This document shows, in pieces, positions 49,546 through 62,171 of a DNA stretch of 64,000 nt. A program made the translations under genes and the position numbers. How positions within the stretch are numbered: position 1 is the first letter of the stretch; every line of letters starts with the position of its first letter. The notes under the pieces were generated by a model that saw only the letters and a program-made list of their open reading frames with translations, was not told the DNA's origin and did not search any database. The stretch comes from Melanocharis versteri. Its lineage: Eukaryota; Chordata; Aves; Passeriformes; Melanocharitidae. The stretch covers positions 662,769 to 726,768 of the forward strand of contig VZTG01006022.1 of NCBI GenBank assembly GCA_013397845.1. Direction: 5' to 3'.

Positions 49546-50391
49546 TGTCATGGTTACAAGAGAAGAGTACCAATGTGGGCGTAGCCAATCTGTGCATTCT
49601 ACTCCCCTCTAATCATTTTCTGACAAATTGTTGGTGGTGGGTCATTCGCAGGAGCTGCCCAGAGCACAGCCGACCCCTCAGGCTACGAGCTGAGATGAGA
49701 GAAGGAAGAAGAGGCAAACCCTGGGAAGCAGGGCACAGTTTCCTTTTCTTCACAAAGGACTCAGCTGTGATAACTTCCTCCGGGGAAGCACCAGCACAGT
49801 CCCACCCAGCCTGGGGGGTCATCTCTGCTAATGGGCCATCCTGGACTCAATGGCACCGGTACAATGGGCAGCTGCAACCACTGAGACCGTCAAGGACTCC
49901 CAAAAATATCCTATAACTCACGGGATTCCATCATTCCGTTTTGAACCCCCCACTCCAGCCCTGGGGGAGGTACTGAACACTCCTGCCCGAATTTGAGCTG
50001 TATATAATCTGGAACTTTGGGGACTGGGAACACCACCACCACCATGGATGGATCCAGAGGAGGAGCCGAACTTCCACAGGATCACTCCTTTTAACTCCAA
50101 CCTTATTTCAAGAGGACTGCAATCACCACTTGATAGGACTGTGATCACCACCCTGACCAACAGGGTTGTACTCTGAATTTGTGGGTTCAAGCCAGTTTTT
50201 CTGTATCGCTGCATTTATTGTAATCTTTCTATTAAATTGTAACTCCAACCTGAAATCTCTCTCAAGGTATTTGTGTGGGGTTCATTTCTCCCCCATCCCC
50301 AGTTTCCTTTCAAAGCAGCACAAAAGTCTTTACCAGCATTTTGGGGTTTAGCAGTGCTGAGGTAGGCAGAGACTAACCCTCAAACCCCACA
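49546..50391 (+). mobile_element. ERVL-type LTR, boundaries uncertain
   Basis: It starts TGTCATGGTT (the TG start expected of an LTR). It has a TATA box TATATAAT (50001-50008), a CACCACCACCACC word, GAGGAGCCGAACTTCCACAG, TTATTTCAAGAGGACTGCAA, a polyadenylation signal ATTAAA at 50231-50236 and ATTTGTGTGGGGTTCATTTC. This text and order match a songbird ERVL LTR as I recall it. I could not find a flanking direct repeat or a clean right end, so the end near 50391 is tentative and the copy may be truncated. No internal region is visible. Confidence 0.7.
50001..50008 (+). promoter_or_regulatory. LTR TATA box
   Basis: TATATAAT in the ERVL-type LTR, about 225 bases upstream of its polyadenylation signal, in the place expected for the U3 promoter. 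Confidence 0.55.
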
Positions 50392-52266
50392 AAAATCATT
50401 TATTCCCTCATAAACTATGGAACACCTTAGGTCAGGTGTCTGACCAGGAGCTTGGACAGAGCAGATGCATGAAGGGACTGTGGGGCTGCTTGTGTGGGAC
50501 CTGTGGGTGCAGCTCTCCCCATAGAACCTCATATTCAGGAGAGGTAGATCAATGAGGGTGGAATGTCTGGAGTTTCAGCTGCTGGTGTGGAAGATGAAGT
50601 GTGAAGTCAGGGAGCCAATGAAGGGCTTGTTTACCATGTGGAGGTGCTTGCACAGGAGACATGGGTGGGACTGTACATCAGAGCCCCCGTGTCCCATATT
50701 CCAGTGTCTGTCCTCACCCCGCATAATTTATGCTGTGTGTTCCCAGCTTTGATCCAAATTTTCACTGCTGATCGGAGAAGCCTTTTCTCAAGCAAATTTT
50801 GACAGAATCAATACATTCCTAACATTTAGATGAATCCTAAATGTCTGACTTTTAGGAAGTGTCATCCAAAACCCCAAACCCAGGCCCAGCCTGATGTTAA
50901 TGAGATCTGAATTGTTGCCTTCAAAGCGTGAAATTGGTGGTGATATCTCAAGACTGAAAATGATACACCAGCAGCAAGCCCTGTTTCGTTTGGGAGGGGT
51001 GTTATGTTTCACAGCATTGACGGGTTTTATTTGCTGTGTTTTGTACATAAAACCTCTCCACCCTTTAATGACACCAGGAGAGGCTTGTCCACTTGGGTGA
51101 CTTTCAGGTTTAGGGGTTGCAGCCATCAGTTCATCTCCGTTCCCACCACGCTCCGTGTTTTCTAGTAACCTTTGGAAATTGTTCACTTCAATTTTATTCA
51201 CCAGAGACAAAATGCTAATCTGCTGGCACTTCACATGGTGAGGGAGAGAAGGAGGGGAAGGAAGGAGGACCTGTGTGATCTATTCATTCATTATTCCACG
51301 GCGCATGGGAAGTCATCTCTTTACATGATTGACCTGCCTGGGTTTGATTACAACACACAGCTAACCTTTTCCAAATCTGCTCGTGTCATACAAGAGAAGG
51401 GTTGAAGGCTGTTGCCATGGCATTAAGGTATCTCTTGAGAAAGAGGAAGGAAAAAAAAAAAAGAGAGAGAGAGAGAGGAAATGATGCTTCTTTACTTCCT
51501 AGCCAAGTATAAACAAGAAACACACGCACATGTTTTTGTTTTGGAAGAGCTTTCAGCTTCTTATCGAGTCTCATCTCTCACTGTGTTTCCTTGGGAAGGG
51601 AAGGAGGAATTGTCTGCTTTGCAGAGCAGTAGCAGGGGGGTGACAATTGGAGGGAGGGGAAAAAAAAAAAGGAAGAAATCAGTCTTGCCACCATTCATGA
51701 TTTATTCATGAGACACGTGAGTTTTGCATTTAAATGTGACATTCTCATGATCTCAATATTGTATATGCAAATCTAAAGATTTCTGCATCTCTCCACATGC
51801 CCAGCTTAAGTCTCGCCTCAGATCCACAGCTCTGCAAATGTAAAACCAGAGAGGTTCACGCAGCTTCTGCTTCTCTCCCTGTTTTTTTCCGTGCCTCAAA
51901 GACTGGAAGCAACACCAAACTGCTCTTAATAGCAGAGCTATGATTTAGATGTCTTTTTAAAATTTTTTTTTTCTGATAGTGAACGCTCGCAGTCAGGAAA
52001 TTACCTGTAGGTTCATGAATGGTTTAGCTTTCTGAGGTCTTGCCTTGCCTCAGCTTTCCAAGCCCTTTTCTCCCAAGGCAGATCACTTGGGATTAGCACA
52101 GAGCAGTGCTGAGCTGCCCTGAACAAAGAACTTACACCTTGAGCAGTGCTTGCTTCAGTGCTCCAACACAAACGTGTCAGTTGTCACTCAATAAATAAGG
52201 GAAATGACCTTGTTTGCAGGTTTTTAATTAAGATATGATTGATAGAGTAAAACAAAAGTACACACT
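50392..52266. other. unannotated stretch
   Basis: No gene. It holds an A/GA tract at 51451-51478, and an AT-rich segment (51690-51790) with CATGATTTATTCATGAG and ATATGCAAAT (octamer-type) words. Confidence 0.35.
51451..51478. repeat. poly-A / GA microsatellite
   Basis: Twelve A followed by about eight GA units. Confidence 0.9.
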
Positions 52267-52388
52267 CAAGGCCAGGTTTAAGGAGGCTTTGAGCAGCCTG
52301 GTCTAGTGGAAGGTGTCTGTGGCAGGGGCTTGGAATGAGATGAGCTTTGAGGGCCCTTCCAACCCAAACCATTCTGTGGCTCTGTGAA
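52267..52388 (+). mobile_element. CR1 LINE, 3' end fragment
   Basis: CAAGGCCAGGTTTAAGGAGG, GAGCAGCCTGGTCTAGTGGA, then GGCCCTTCCAACCCAAACCA with tail TTCTGTGGCTCTGTG. Short and diverged. Confidence 0.85.
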
Positions 52389-53799
52389 ATGTGCTGATGG
52401 AGAGAGGACAGGCTCAGTTTGGGACAGACCCTGGACCTTGGTGACATCTGTCAGTCTGTGTCCCCAGCAAGGCTCTGGCTCCAGGGCCACTCAACAGCAC
52501 GCGAGGGGTGAAGGCAGGACTCTGCAAAGCCACACAAACCCTGCTCCCAGCCAGCCCAGGGTGTCCCAGCTCCTGCCCAGGAGAGACCTTTGGGCCAGTG
52601 TCTGCAGGAGTGATTTGTGTAGGGAAAACCCTGCTCTGGGGGCTTGGCCTGATCCGTGTGGCTGCAGTGCTGCTTCATGATTTTCTAACTCAGTGAACCA
52701 AGCAGAGCATAAATATTTTTATATGTTTTTGGATCATCTCTGATGCAAATATTTCTCAGTTTTTAATAAACAAGCACAACATTCATTGATAACAGTGAAA
52801 TTTGTAGTTTTTATAGCACTTTCCCACATTCATCACTCAGCACCTGTTTTCTTGTCATATTGAAGCCAGAGCTTGCTGAAATTCATCAGCTTGTGCTCAC
52901 TTTCTGAGGTCAGGGCCCATATCAGCAAAAGTCTTCCCATTGGTTTCATTATTTTAAAGCCATAAATGTTTCCTAGCTATCCATGTAGCCTGATATCCCA
53001 TCTCCAACACTGACTGCTTCAGGAAACTGGAAAAGACACAGAGCTTGTATTGAATGACATTTCACAGGGGTGTTATCTTAGATGTAGGAAAATCTGGATG
53101 TAGAGACTTCCTGATGTCACGTATTCAGGTCCAACTAATTGCTTTCAAGAACTTGTCCCTTTCAAACCCACCTGCACATTTGCTCCCCCAGCACGGCAAT
53201 GAGTGTCGCAATTTAATTTCCTATGGGGTAGACAACTACTTTATTTTGGATAATTTAATGCTCTTGATGCCTACTGTTTTTTCCATTACAAGAGTTAATA
53301 AAAAAATAGCTCCTGAGCATCTTCTCCATGCTGCTCATGATTTTAGGAGCCTGTGTCAGAACTCCTTCAATAGTCTCTTCTCCAAGCAAAAATTCTTATG
53401 TATCTACCTATCCTATTAGGAGCTGCTCCTATGGAAGCAGCTCACAACGCTGATGCTTTAAACCTGTCTCTATAAATTTTCCAGCTCTCCAATATCCTCT
53501 CTGAAAGGGGACATTAGGGCTGCCTGCAATATTTACGAAGGTGGTGCAGCAGGAATTTATGCACTGGCAAAATGACTTTTTCTGTTCGCTGTCTCATCCC
53601 ACGAACTCTGGCATTCTTGTTACATTTTTGACCATCCCTGATTGCTGAGCTGATGATGATTTTGGAGAACTGAGATCTTTGTGACACAAACAGCCCCAGC
53701 CTGTCTCAGGGCTGCTGTTGCTGTGCTCTCATTTGCAGTACGTGGCATTTCTTGCCTCTGAATTCCCTCTGCTGCTGCATCTTGCCCGGTTATTTTGGT
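52389..53799. other. unannotated stretch
   Basis: No feature recognised. Confidence 0.3.
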
Positions 53800-54110
53800 G
53801 GCTGTCCCACAGCTCTTCTCCTCCAGCAGCAAAGCTGGTCTAGGAAAATACCTGGATGCTTTGAATTGTGTGCAAACATCTTTGTTGTGTTAATTGATCT
53901 CCTTTCCAGACCCCAGCCCACGTCCCTGTGGGGCTCCACTGGCCACCTCTTGCTCAGTGAGACCATCCTTTTTTTCCTGTCTTTGTTTCCCATCTCCAAA
54001 CAAATTATTTACCTCCACAAGGCAACCTGCTTCTAGCCCATGGCACTGGCTCAGAGCCCACAGTGTGACTGTGTTTTCCTCACCCAATGATCTCAAACTT
54101 GCATTCAGCT
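53800..54110 (-). mobile_element. ancient CR1 LINE, reverse-transcriptase relic
   Basis: The minus strand from 53946 to 53911 translates as VASGAPQGRGLG, a clear match to the VTSGVPQGSVLG block of the reverse transcriptase in CR1-type LINEs. Before it, the same frame gives VNNLFGDGKQR, in the place where family members have a WIKNWLxGRxQR-like block. The YADD-like catalytic part that should follow is not visible in a clean frame, and the frame ends in KEIN and a stop. It is a dead, old fragment. Confidence 0.65.
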
Positions 54111-54643
54111 GAAAGTCAGGGAAAGATTAGCAGGGGGGAAAAAATCTCTGGAATTAAATGTTTTTTTAAAAATAGGGGCTTTTTTCCATCGTTCTCACAT
54201 CCTCTTATGCCATGTCTTCAATAGTGATACAAGCACCTGAAATAGCACAATTCATAGCTGGCCAGACTGGGAGCCCTGTTTTAGCAGGAGGGGAAAAGAA
54301 ACTCATGCAGGGATTCCATTGTTATTTAGAGATACGTTATCAGTTTTAGCCCCTATTTAAAAACTGAGAGAGAAAAACATTTCTTTGCAAAGAGAAAAAA
54401 CCCAAACGTGTTGTCCCAAATTCAGGCTGAGTTTCTTCATTGACTGGTGTTTAGCCTGGATTTAGTGGCTGGGGTCTGCAGCCACGCTCAGCGGTGCTGG
54501 AACAAAGTGGTTTGTTCCTGAAAATGCCCCAGTGATGCATTTTCTCCTGCCCAGGGCTCTCTGCCCCTGGTGAACGTGAGAGCCTGTGTGCTGAGGGTAG
54601 TGCTGGAACACCTTTGGACATCATTTGGGGCTGCATTTGTGAA
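54111..54643. other. unannotated stretch
   Basis: No feature recognised; runs of A and T near 54140-54190. Confidence 0.3.
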
Positions 54644-54750
54644 GAATCATGAAATCCCAGAATGGTTTGGCTTGGAAGGGCCATTAAAGAGCATCTCATT
54701 CAAGCCTCTGCCGTGGGCAGGGACACCTTCCACTCAACCAGTTTGCTCAG
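54644..54750 (-). mobile_element. CR1 LINE, 3' end fragment
   Basis: AATCATGAAATCCCAGAATG, GTTTGGCTTGGAAGGGCCAT, GCATCTCATTCAAGCCTCTG and GGGCAGGGACACCTTCCACT. Only the last 100 bases of the family remain. Confidence 0.9.
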
Positions 54751-55597
54751 TGTAAGGATGAAAGGGACAGGGGGAATAAGCAGAGCTCACACCCTCAAGC
54801 ACGATTTAATTCATGCAGGTGGGATTCAGCTTGCTGAAGTCTGCTCGTGCCTGCATTCACATGGAGCAGGGCTGTGTTCTTCCCACAAGTGAAGAATGCA
54901 CTGCCTTGCAGACCTTGGTTTCTGCAAACGTGGCCCCTGTGAATGTAATCAATGTTGTGCAGAGCTGCTGAAACCGAAAACAAAGCCAGAACGATCATTG
55001 TGCTAAGTTTGGGTTCCTCATTGTTCATTGAATTACATCAGTGTTTTCTTTAGTTGCACAGTCAGCTGGCAAAGGTTTGTTTGAAATCTCGAGACTCCCC
55101 CCTTTCAGGGGAAAACATGAATTTCCGGAGATGTGGGCTCTGCTCTGCATCACGGTGCTGGGGCTGCCGTGGCCCAGGACACAGCCCAGCCAGACAGGGG
55201 CTCAGCCAGCCCATGGCCCCTCAGCCAGGGCTGAAAATGCAGCCACGGGAAAAATAGTTCTTCTTCTTTTTTCTTCTTTCTATTTAACTTAATTTGTTCT
55301 GCTTAAAAAAAAAAAAAGTAATGATTAAAATTTATTCTGTAGTGAATCCCTCTCCCCAGCTCATGGCCAGGGTTTTGTTTCACTGGCATTTTGTTAACGT
55401 GATCCCATGGGGTAAAAATCCTGCTTTCTCCAAAGACTCCTTGGATGGAGAGAGTGAGCAGGGGCTGCACAGCCTCTGCTCCTCTCTGCACTTCCCTCGG
55501 GAGCCTTGATGCCCTGCCTGGTGACATGGTGAGGGGCAGCTGTGTCAGTGTGATGTGGGAACCCCTGAGATTCCGCCAGGAATATCAGGATGGGAAT
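54751..55597. other. unannotated stretch
   Basis: No feature recognised except an A run at about 55305-55317. Confidence 0.3.
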
Positions 55598-56165
55598 CAG
55601 AGAGTGCTTTGGGTTGAAAGAGACGCTAAAGATTATTCAGTTTCAGCCCCCTGCCATGGGCAGGGACACCTTCCACCATCCCAGGCTGCTCCAAGCCCCA
55701 TCCAGCCTGGCCTTGGGCACTGCCAGGGATCCAGGGGCAGCCACAGCTTCTCTGGGCACCCTGTGCCAGGGCCTCCCCACCCTCACAGGGAACAATTCCT
55801 TCCCAATATCCCATCTAACCCTAAACTCTGGAAGTGAGAAGCCATTCTCCCTTGTCCTTTCACTCCGGGTCCTGCCCAAAGTCCCTCTCCAGCCCTCCTG
55901 GAGCCTCTTTAGGCGCTGTCAGGGGCTCTGAGGTCTCCCTTGATCCTTCTTTTCTCCAGGTGAACACCCCCAGCTCTCCCAGCCTGGCTCCAGAGCCCTC
56001 AGAGCATCTTTGTGGTTCTCCTCTGAGCCTCCACGGCCCACTCCAGCAGGTCCACGTCCTTCTTGACACAGTGCTACAGGTGGGGTGTCCTGAGGGTGGA
56101 GCAGAAGGGGAGAACCTCCTCCCTCAGCCTGCTGCTCACAGCAGGACACAGCTGGCTTTTGGGAA
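55598..56165 (-). mobile_element. CR1 LINE, longest uninterrupted copy of the window
   Basis: From GCTTTGGGTTGAAAGAG through CCATGGGCAGGGACACC and GGATCCAGGGGCAGCCACAG to CTTCTTTTCTCCAGGTGAAC, CACTCCAGCAGGTCCACGTC and CTACAGGTGGGGTGTCCTGA. About 570 bases of the 3' region, reaching further 5' than the other copies. Open frames of 140 and 130 residues over it are not genes. Confidence 0.9.
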
Positions 56166-59100
56166 TGATGCCTCGACAGGGAATGACTGGATGCTTCAGA
56201 GCCTGGGTACGGATGGAGTTTGGGTGTTCCGGTGTGTGACACACCCGTGCTGCTGAATGGGAGCCGTTGCTCATTCACATTTAACTTAATTCCCCTCTAA
56301 AACTCTGATTTTCATCACCCACATCTTAATTTCTCCCAGAATGACAGCCCGTGCTGTCAGAGCAAGCTCTTCTGGAAGGTGAAGTTGCCAGAACAGGAGC
56401 TGTTGAGTGGTGGGGTTTGGCTTTCTGAAAGTTGTGTTTTTGTTTGATCCAAAGGACGCTCTGAGCGGCTCAGCCCGCACAGCCCAGCTGATTCCAGGCT
56501 CTGTGCCCTGCTCAGGGGTGGCTTCTTGCCTTTCTTAACTGTGTGGAGGAAAATAGTGATAAAAAGGCAGAATCTGGGATGAAATTTTTTAAGAATCAAA
56601 GCAAAAACCCATCTCGGAGGAAGATGTACAACATCCATGTTGTACAAGTTTCCTAAGAAACATGCAGAATTTAGGAAACTGAGAAAGAAACTTTGCCAGG
56701 TGTTGTGATGCTGCTTTTATTTTGGGGGGGAGGTCTTGTATAATAACGCAGGAAGCTGGCCAAGGTGTGACTCCAGCCCAGAAGACCAAGGAGAGGAGGC
56801 AGGAGTGAAAGGCAGGAAGGAGAAGAGGGCAGTAAGGGCAGCAACAGCGAGGAGGGGAAGAAAAACAGGAGCAGAGCCTGAAAGGAAGAGCGTGGGTTGT
56901 ATTTCACCAGGGTGCCCAGAGCTGAGGACTAAAGTCTCTCCAGCTGGGCCTGAAGCAGGCAAAGCTCATCCTGCAACACTGATGGGAGGAGGCACCTTTT
57001 TAGTGAAAACTGATCTTACCAAAGTTAACCAGCTTGTGATTTGTGTTCATTTTGCAACTTCTTTCTGCAGAGAAAGAGAGGTGCGGGGAACAAACTGAAA
57101 ATATTCAAAATATCTCATTTCAAGTTTTAAAAATGAACCATTTTCAGTTTCCACTTGGAAAGAAGGCCTCTGTCTCCTCAGCAATGTAATGATCTCATGA
57201 TAGAGAGGGCAGGAAGTAACCTGACACGGGGCTGAAAGGTCTGTGTCTGACAGGGGATGGTTTGGGGTTAACCCGTGATAATTCCCCGCACCCTCCCTGG
57301 CATTGCTGGAGTCTTTAGTTCTGCCATTGAAATGAAAATCCATTATTTGTCCGGCTCAGCTAATAACACCAACCAGCATTTCCATGGGCAGCAGAAACCC
57401 TGGAGGAAGGCTGCCAAAAGCCCGGGGAGTCAGAGTTCCTTTCCATGTTCAAAGCTGCAGCCTCTGAAATGCTTCAGCAATGTCATTACAAACTCCTAAT
57501 GTCAGACCTGTGTCGAGCCTCTCCTCTCCCTCACCCCATTAGCCCTGCAAGGATGATGCCAAACCATCTGAGGAAGCAGGAGTCATCCCAGGTCAGGCTG
57601 AAAGAGCTAAAAACCTCTGATAGTCTCCAGGTTCATTAACATTTTTGTTTTTAAAAAGGTAACTTTCTGTCACTAGGAATGTATAATATATATATATATA
57701 CAGCAAGTGGAAGCTGGGATGTAATTTTAGCCGTGATTCTCGAGGCAGTGTATTTTGGGTTGTTGAGCAGGGGTGCAGCCTGCCTTCATGTGTGGGAAAC
57801 CATTTTTAAAGTGTAGTACATGTGCTGCACTTCAGCTCAGAGGCTGCCCTGGGAAATTCCCACCCTGCCTCAAAATGCCCAGTGATGATTTGTTGGGTGA
57901 AAGCAAAAGCGGAGACTTGGAAACACAAGAAAAAACACAAGAAAAAAACACAGCGATGAAACTGAGAAAAAATGCATTTTGACATTTAATCCTAGATCAA
58001 TTGGAAAATCTCACAATAGATATTGTTTTTCTTGTCACCTTGGCAAAGCAGAGCCATGGGAAACTAGCTTGAAAAAAAAAAAAAAGAATTAATTTTGAAG
58101 ATCAGCCGCCAATCTTCTCCCTGGGCTGAGGGTGAGCACAGGAGCTCCCTCACACTGTCGAAATATTGAATAAGTTTAGAGAAAACCCAACTCTTGCAAG
58201 CTCAGGAGATCATTTATAAAACAAAAGTCACTCTCTTCTGCATTGAGGAGTCTGAGAGCTGCTGTGAGAAAGATTAATTTTCTGGGTAGAGGAGGGGAGC
58301 ATTGGCTTCACCCCTCAAAATGAACTGATGAGATGATTCAATTGCTTCACTTTCCGAGCACGAGCCCGAGACACTCAGTCAGAGCGTGGTTATAAGAAAT
58401 GACTCCTTTACTTCAGGAGGAAGAAACTGAAGACACTGTTAAACTTGGTCACAGTATGTGACATCCTTGAAATCAAAAGCAATACTTCTTCTCGGCGACT
58501 GCACAGTAAAATTAAAGATACGAAGCCAAATTCATCTCTGGTGTAATTCTCTTGCCAGTGCCTGGGGAGGCACCTGGGATTAATTTCCTCTATTATACAA
58601 GTGACACAAGACCCTGACAAATTATTTCGAATGTTTTCTGTAGCACTTGGTTAACAGAAACCTTATTCACTAAGTGTCCCACAGCTGGGAAATGGAGTGG
58701 CTCCGAATTTGCCTGGCTGAGGATGGGATCTGGGGCGGATTGCAGCTCCCACCCCCTTCACGTGGGCAGAAAGTGGGAAGCCCATGGGAATTTACTGATT
58801 TCCCGCATAGTAAAAACGCCTCCGTTGGGGAACAGGCGATCAAGGAAGGCATGTGGACCTTGGCACGCCTGCTTTGGTGAAGGGACAGGTGTTTGACTGG
58901 ATCTGGGCTGGATTGTTGCTCCTGCCCTGAACTCCTGGATTATCCTTCCCCAAAGGGCAGCAGAGCTCGCTCACCTCTCTGTTCCTGCAATCCTTCTGTT
59001 TGGCTTTGGGGCAGACCTTGCAAACCCTGTGTGAGATGCATTTCTGCTCCTGGACATACATTCCCGTTCTTGGCTTACAGTTTGTCTGTGGAAAGCTGAC

Positions 59101-59727
59101 GTTTTCCTGCAGGAATTCTGAAGGGCAGCGTGGCGTGCCAGTGCTCAGCATGCCGAGGTGAGAGAGGGGGCAGTGCTGTCCCAACGTTCTCCCAAATGGA
59201 TCCAGCCTTCGTCTCCAAACAGCCCTGGGTCCTCCCTCCTCCCCAGAGAGCAAGCTCCTCTCCTCTTCAGCCAGCCTTATCTTGCTGCCCCAAGTTTGCA
59301 GGAACATCCCAGGTCAGGTTTAAACAAGCACAAACCATTCAGTCTTTCCCTCCCATAGAGCAGCACGAGGAAGGAGGGAAGCTGTTACCCCTCCCTGGGA
59401 AATGGGGATCCCGGGCAGCCAAACAGGCGAATAGCGACCAAAATCAAAGGCAAACTCGGGACAGATGTGAGTACAGAGCCCGTGGTCAGGGTTTTCAAGG
59501 AAGCCACCTGCAGCTGCCTGCCAAGTCTGCTGCTGGCAAGTAAACTCGTTTTCTACACATCCTGGAGGCTTTGATGCTTTGAAAAATCGGGAGTGGCTGT
59601 GGGTATGGGTTTAAGGAGCTGAGGTTAACAGCAAGGTTCTCCCTTGTCTCACGTGTTGAAACCTCTGGGCAGCAGAAGCAAATACATGTGAGCTTCGAGA
59701 AAGAAGATCCTGAAGGTCTGGAAGAAG
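56166..59727. other. unannotated stretch
   Basis: No gene recognised. Contains a TA microsatellite at 57684-57700, an A run at 58072-58086 and a small direct repeat (ACACAAGAAAAAACACAAG near 57924-57952). Confidence 0.35.
57684..57700. repeat. TA microsatellite
   Basis: About eight TA units (AATATATATATATATA). Confidence 0.9.
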
Positions 59728-59897
59728 GTTGTCCGAAGAATCTGTGGCTGCCCCATCCCTGGGAGTGTTCAAGGCCAGGTTGGACGGGGCTTGGAGCAAC
59801 CTGGGATAGTGGAAGGTGTCCCTGCACATGGCAGGGCATGAAATGAGATGATTTTTAAAGTCTTTTCCAACCCAAACCATCCCATGATTCTGTGAAG
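59728..59897 (+). mobile_element. CR1 LINE, 3' end fragment
   Basis: GAATCTGTGGCTGCCCCATC, GTTCAAGGCCAGGTTGGACG, GTGGAAGGTGTCCCTGCAC, CTTTTCCAACCCAAACCATC and the tail CCATGATTCTGTG. Good 3' end, 5' truncated. Confidence 0.9.
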
Positions 59898-61600
59898 AAC
59901 AGTTCCAAGGTTTGATGCATCAAGGTATCCAAGCATTTGTATCATCTTGAACACGAGAAGAAACTTGCTGATACATTTTACAGTATTGGGGCCTTTTATC
60001 TTTATATTTTGTCTAATATTCCTGTTAATTGAGATTTTTGGGGGGGAAATTATTTGCTGATATGCATCAGCCAGGTTGGTGTTTGACCAAAGGTGAGATG
60101 TTTTCACTTGGGCAGAAGAAAATTGTCAGTCGATGCTGTGAGTGTCCTTAATACTTCCCTGTCATGTTTGAACTTGTTTTGTTTTGTTGTATTTGGGTTT
60201 CTGGAGTGTTTTATCCTATCAATGACATTAATTACAGAGTAATTGCCTTAGTAGCATGTAATAACTCTCTTCTTTTTTTTTCAAAGAGATTTTCACACAA
60301 TGTGTAAACTTTGCTGTATGTGTGCTAGGTTTCTTGTGTCATGAAATAACGCGTAGACAAAATAATGTTTTTCCTGTCAGAAATTCAATGGGCATCTAAA
60401 GCAAAGTGACAGGTGGCTAAATAGCTGCATTTAAAGGATGTCAAGAAGATTTTTTGGACAGGTACCAAAACCCAATGCCAAAAAGAAGGCCTAATACCAT
60501 CTGTTTTGTTAGCAGAGAGATGCAATTTTACATTAGATTTAAATGATATGAAATGCCAAATTCATAACCTTGATTTGTGGGTCAAATCTATGTTATCTAG
60601 ATTGTGAATGTTTCCATTTAGCAGCACAGTTCCTGACCCAGAGCCCACACAGGTAAATGAAGATGTTTTCAATCAGCCCCATTTTAAAGTCACAGGAAGC
60701 TCCTGAGCTGCATTTAAATTTGTTTTGTATTACATGTAAATCCAGATGCAATGTGGATTTAATTAATCCAATTTCACTGCATTTAAATGTACACATTTGC
60801 ATTGTGTTTATTGGCAATTGGCTTTATCCATTTGTTCAGCATTTTTTTATGACCACTGAAACTACTGAATATTTAGAGATGCCTCTACTTCCAAGTGGGA
60901 ACGAGGAGTGTAGCTCTGAATTAAATCATTCTCAGACATAAACTGGGGATAAGACTAAAATGTCAAAATATAGCTGCATAATACAGTGGGGAAAATGATA
61001 CCAGTATTTTAAAGTAATAAACTGCGTTGTGCTAAATTTTTAAAAAAATCATTTCAGCAGGCTTTTTAGATGGTTTGTTGAGAGGAGGAGAACTACTTTG
61101 AAACAAATAATGAAACTGATAGATTCGGAGGCTTTTTCCTGCTTCTGAAAGGTGCCTTTGAAATGATGATTGTTCAGGTTTAGCCTAATATTTAGAAATA
61201 CTCACTGTAGAGTTTTCCCTTCTTTGTGAGGAGTCCGTGTGGCTTAAATGGGATTGCTGAGATAATCACACTCTGCTGTTTCTGTTCCAGGGCTAACGTT
61301 AGGCATGAAATGTGAGTTGTCATGTTGGGAGCTCCTCTTTCAGCCTCCCGGCCAAAGCAACTGCAAACGATCTGGGGTTTGGGGGGCTCAGCTGGGAAAA
61401 GAAAGGAAAAGATCCCGGTGTTTGCAGTCTGTCTGGCTGCTTGGCTCAGCCCTGCTGGGGACCCTGCACCTCCAGTGGCACTGCTGGCTCCCTTCGGCCA
61501 TCCCAGACCACTCCTGTCCCTGTGGACGCCTGGGCAAAACCCAGAGTCTTGACCTGTTGTGGTATCACAGCAAGCCCTGGAAACAAGTCTGTCCCAACCT
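59898..61600. other. unannotated stretch, AT-rich
   Basis: No gene. From about 60000 to 61120 it is AT-rich with CATTAATTACAGAGTAATTG-type words (60225-60245), a candidate conserved noncoding stretch. Confidence 0.35.
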
Positions 61601-61740
61601 TTCCCTTCAGCGCTGGAAGGGGCTCTAAGGTCTCCCTGGGGCTTCTCTTCTCCGGGCTGGACACCTCCAGCCCTCCCAGCCTGGATCCAGAGCAGACGTG
61701 CCCTGGGACCACCTCCATGGCCCGCTGCTGATCCTGCGTG
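61601..61740 (-). mobile_element. CR1 LINE, internal 3' region fragment
   Basis: GCGCTGGAAGGGGCTCTAAG, TCTCCCTGGGGCTTCTCTTC, CCTCCAGCCCTCCCAGCCTG and ACCACCTCCATGGCCC keep the order of the region just 5' of the CR1 piece seen at 55915-56040. Both ends of the element are missing. It is part of a 202-residue minus-strand frame (61192-61800) that is not a gene. Confidence 0.7.
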
Positions 61741-62118
61741 GAGAGGTGCTGGAGGAGAGCAGGAGTTCACACAAATCTGCATCCCCTGGCAGATCCCCAT
61801 TCGCTCAACAGCAAAGTGTCACAGGGACAAAACACATTGAAACACGGGGGAAAGCGGGCTGCAGGAGGATTTACAGCAGCAGGCACAAGCTGGAGGCTTC
61901 CTGGACACATGGTGAGGCTGGGCAGGAGCAGGAGCTGCTGGTGCATGGGCACAGGACCGTGGATGGAGGCTGCAGGCACCTGTGGCTCCCCAGGCCCTGC
62001 CTGGGGTGAGGCTCAGCTCCCTGCCAGTCTGAGGAGGAGAAGCGCTGGAGACACGAGGTGAGCTGTGAGAACATTGCTCTGCTGAGGAGCATTCCCTCTG
62101 CCAGCTTCCCTTGGCACA

Positions 62119-62134
62119 GATATGTGTATATACA

Positions 62135-62171
<37 letters not shown>

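Noticed and set aside
61192..61800. 202-residue minus-strand frame
   Set aside because: Its first part crosses the CR1 fragment at 61601-61740, and no protein family is recognised.
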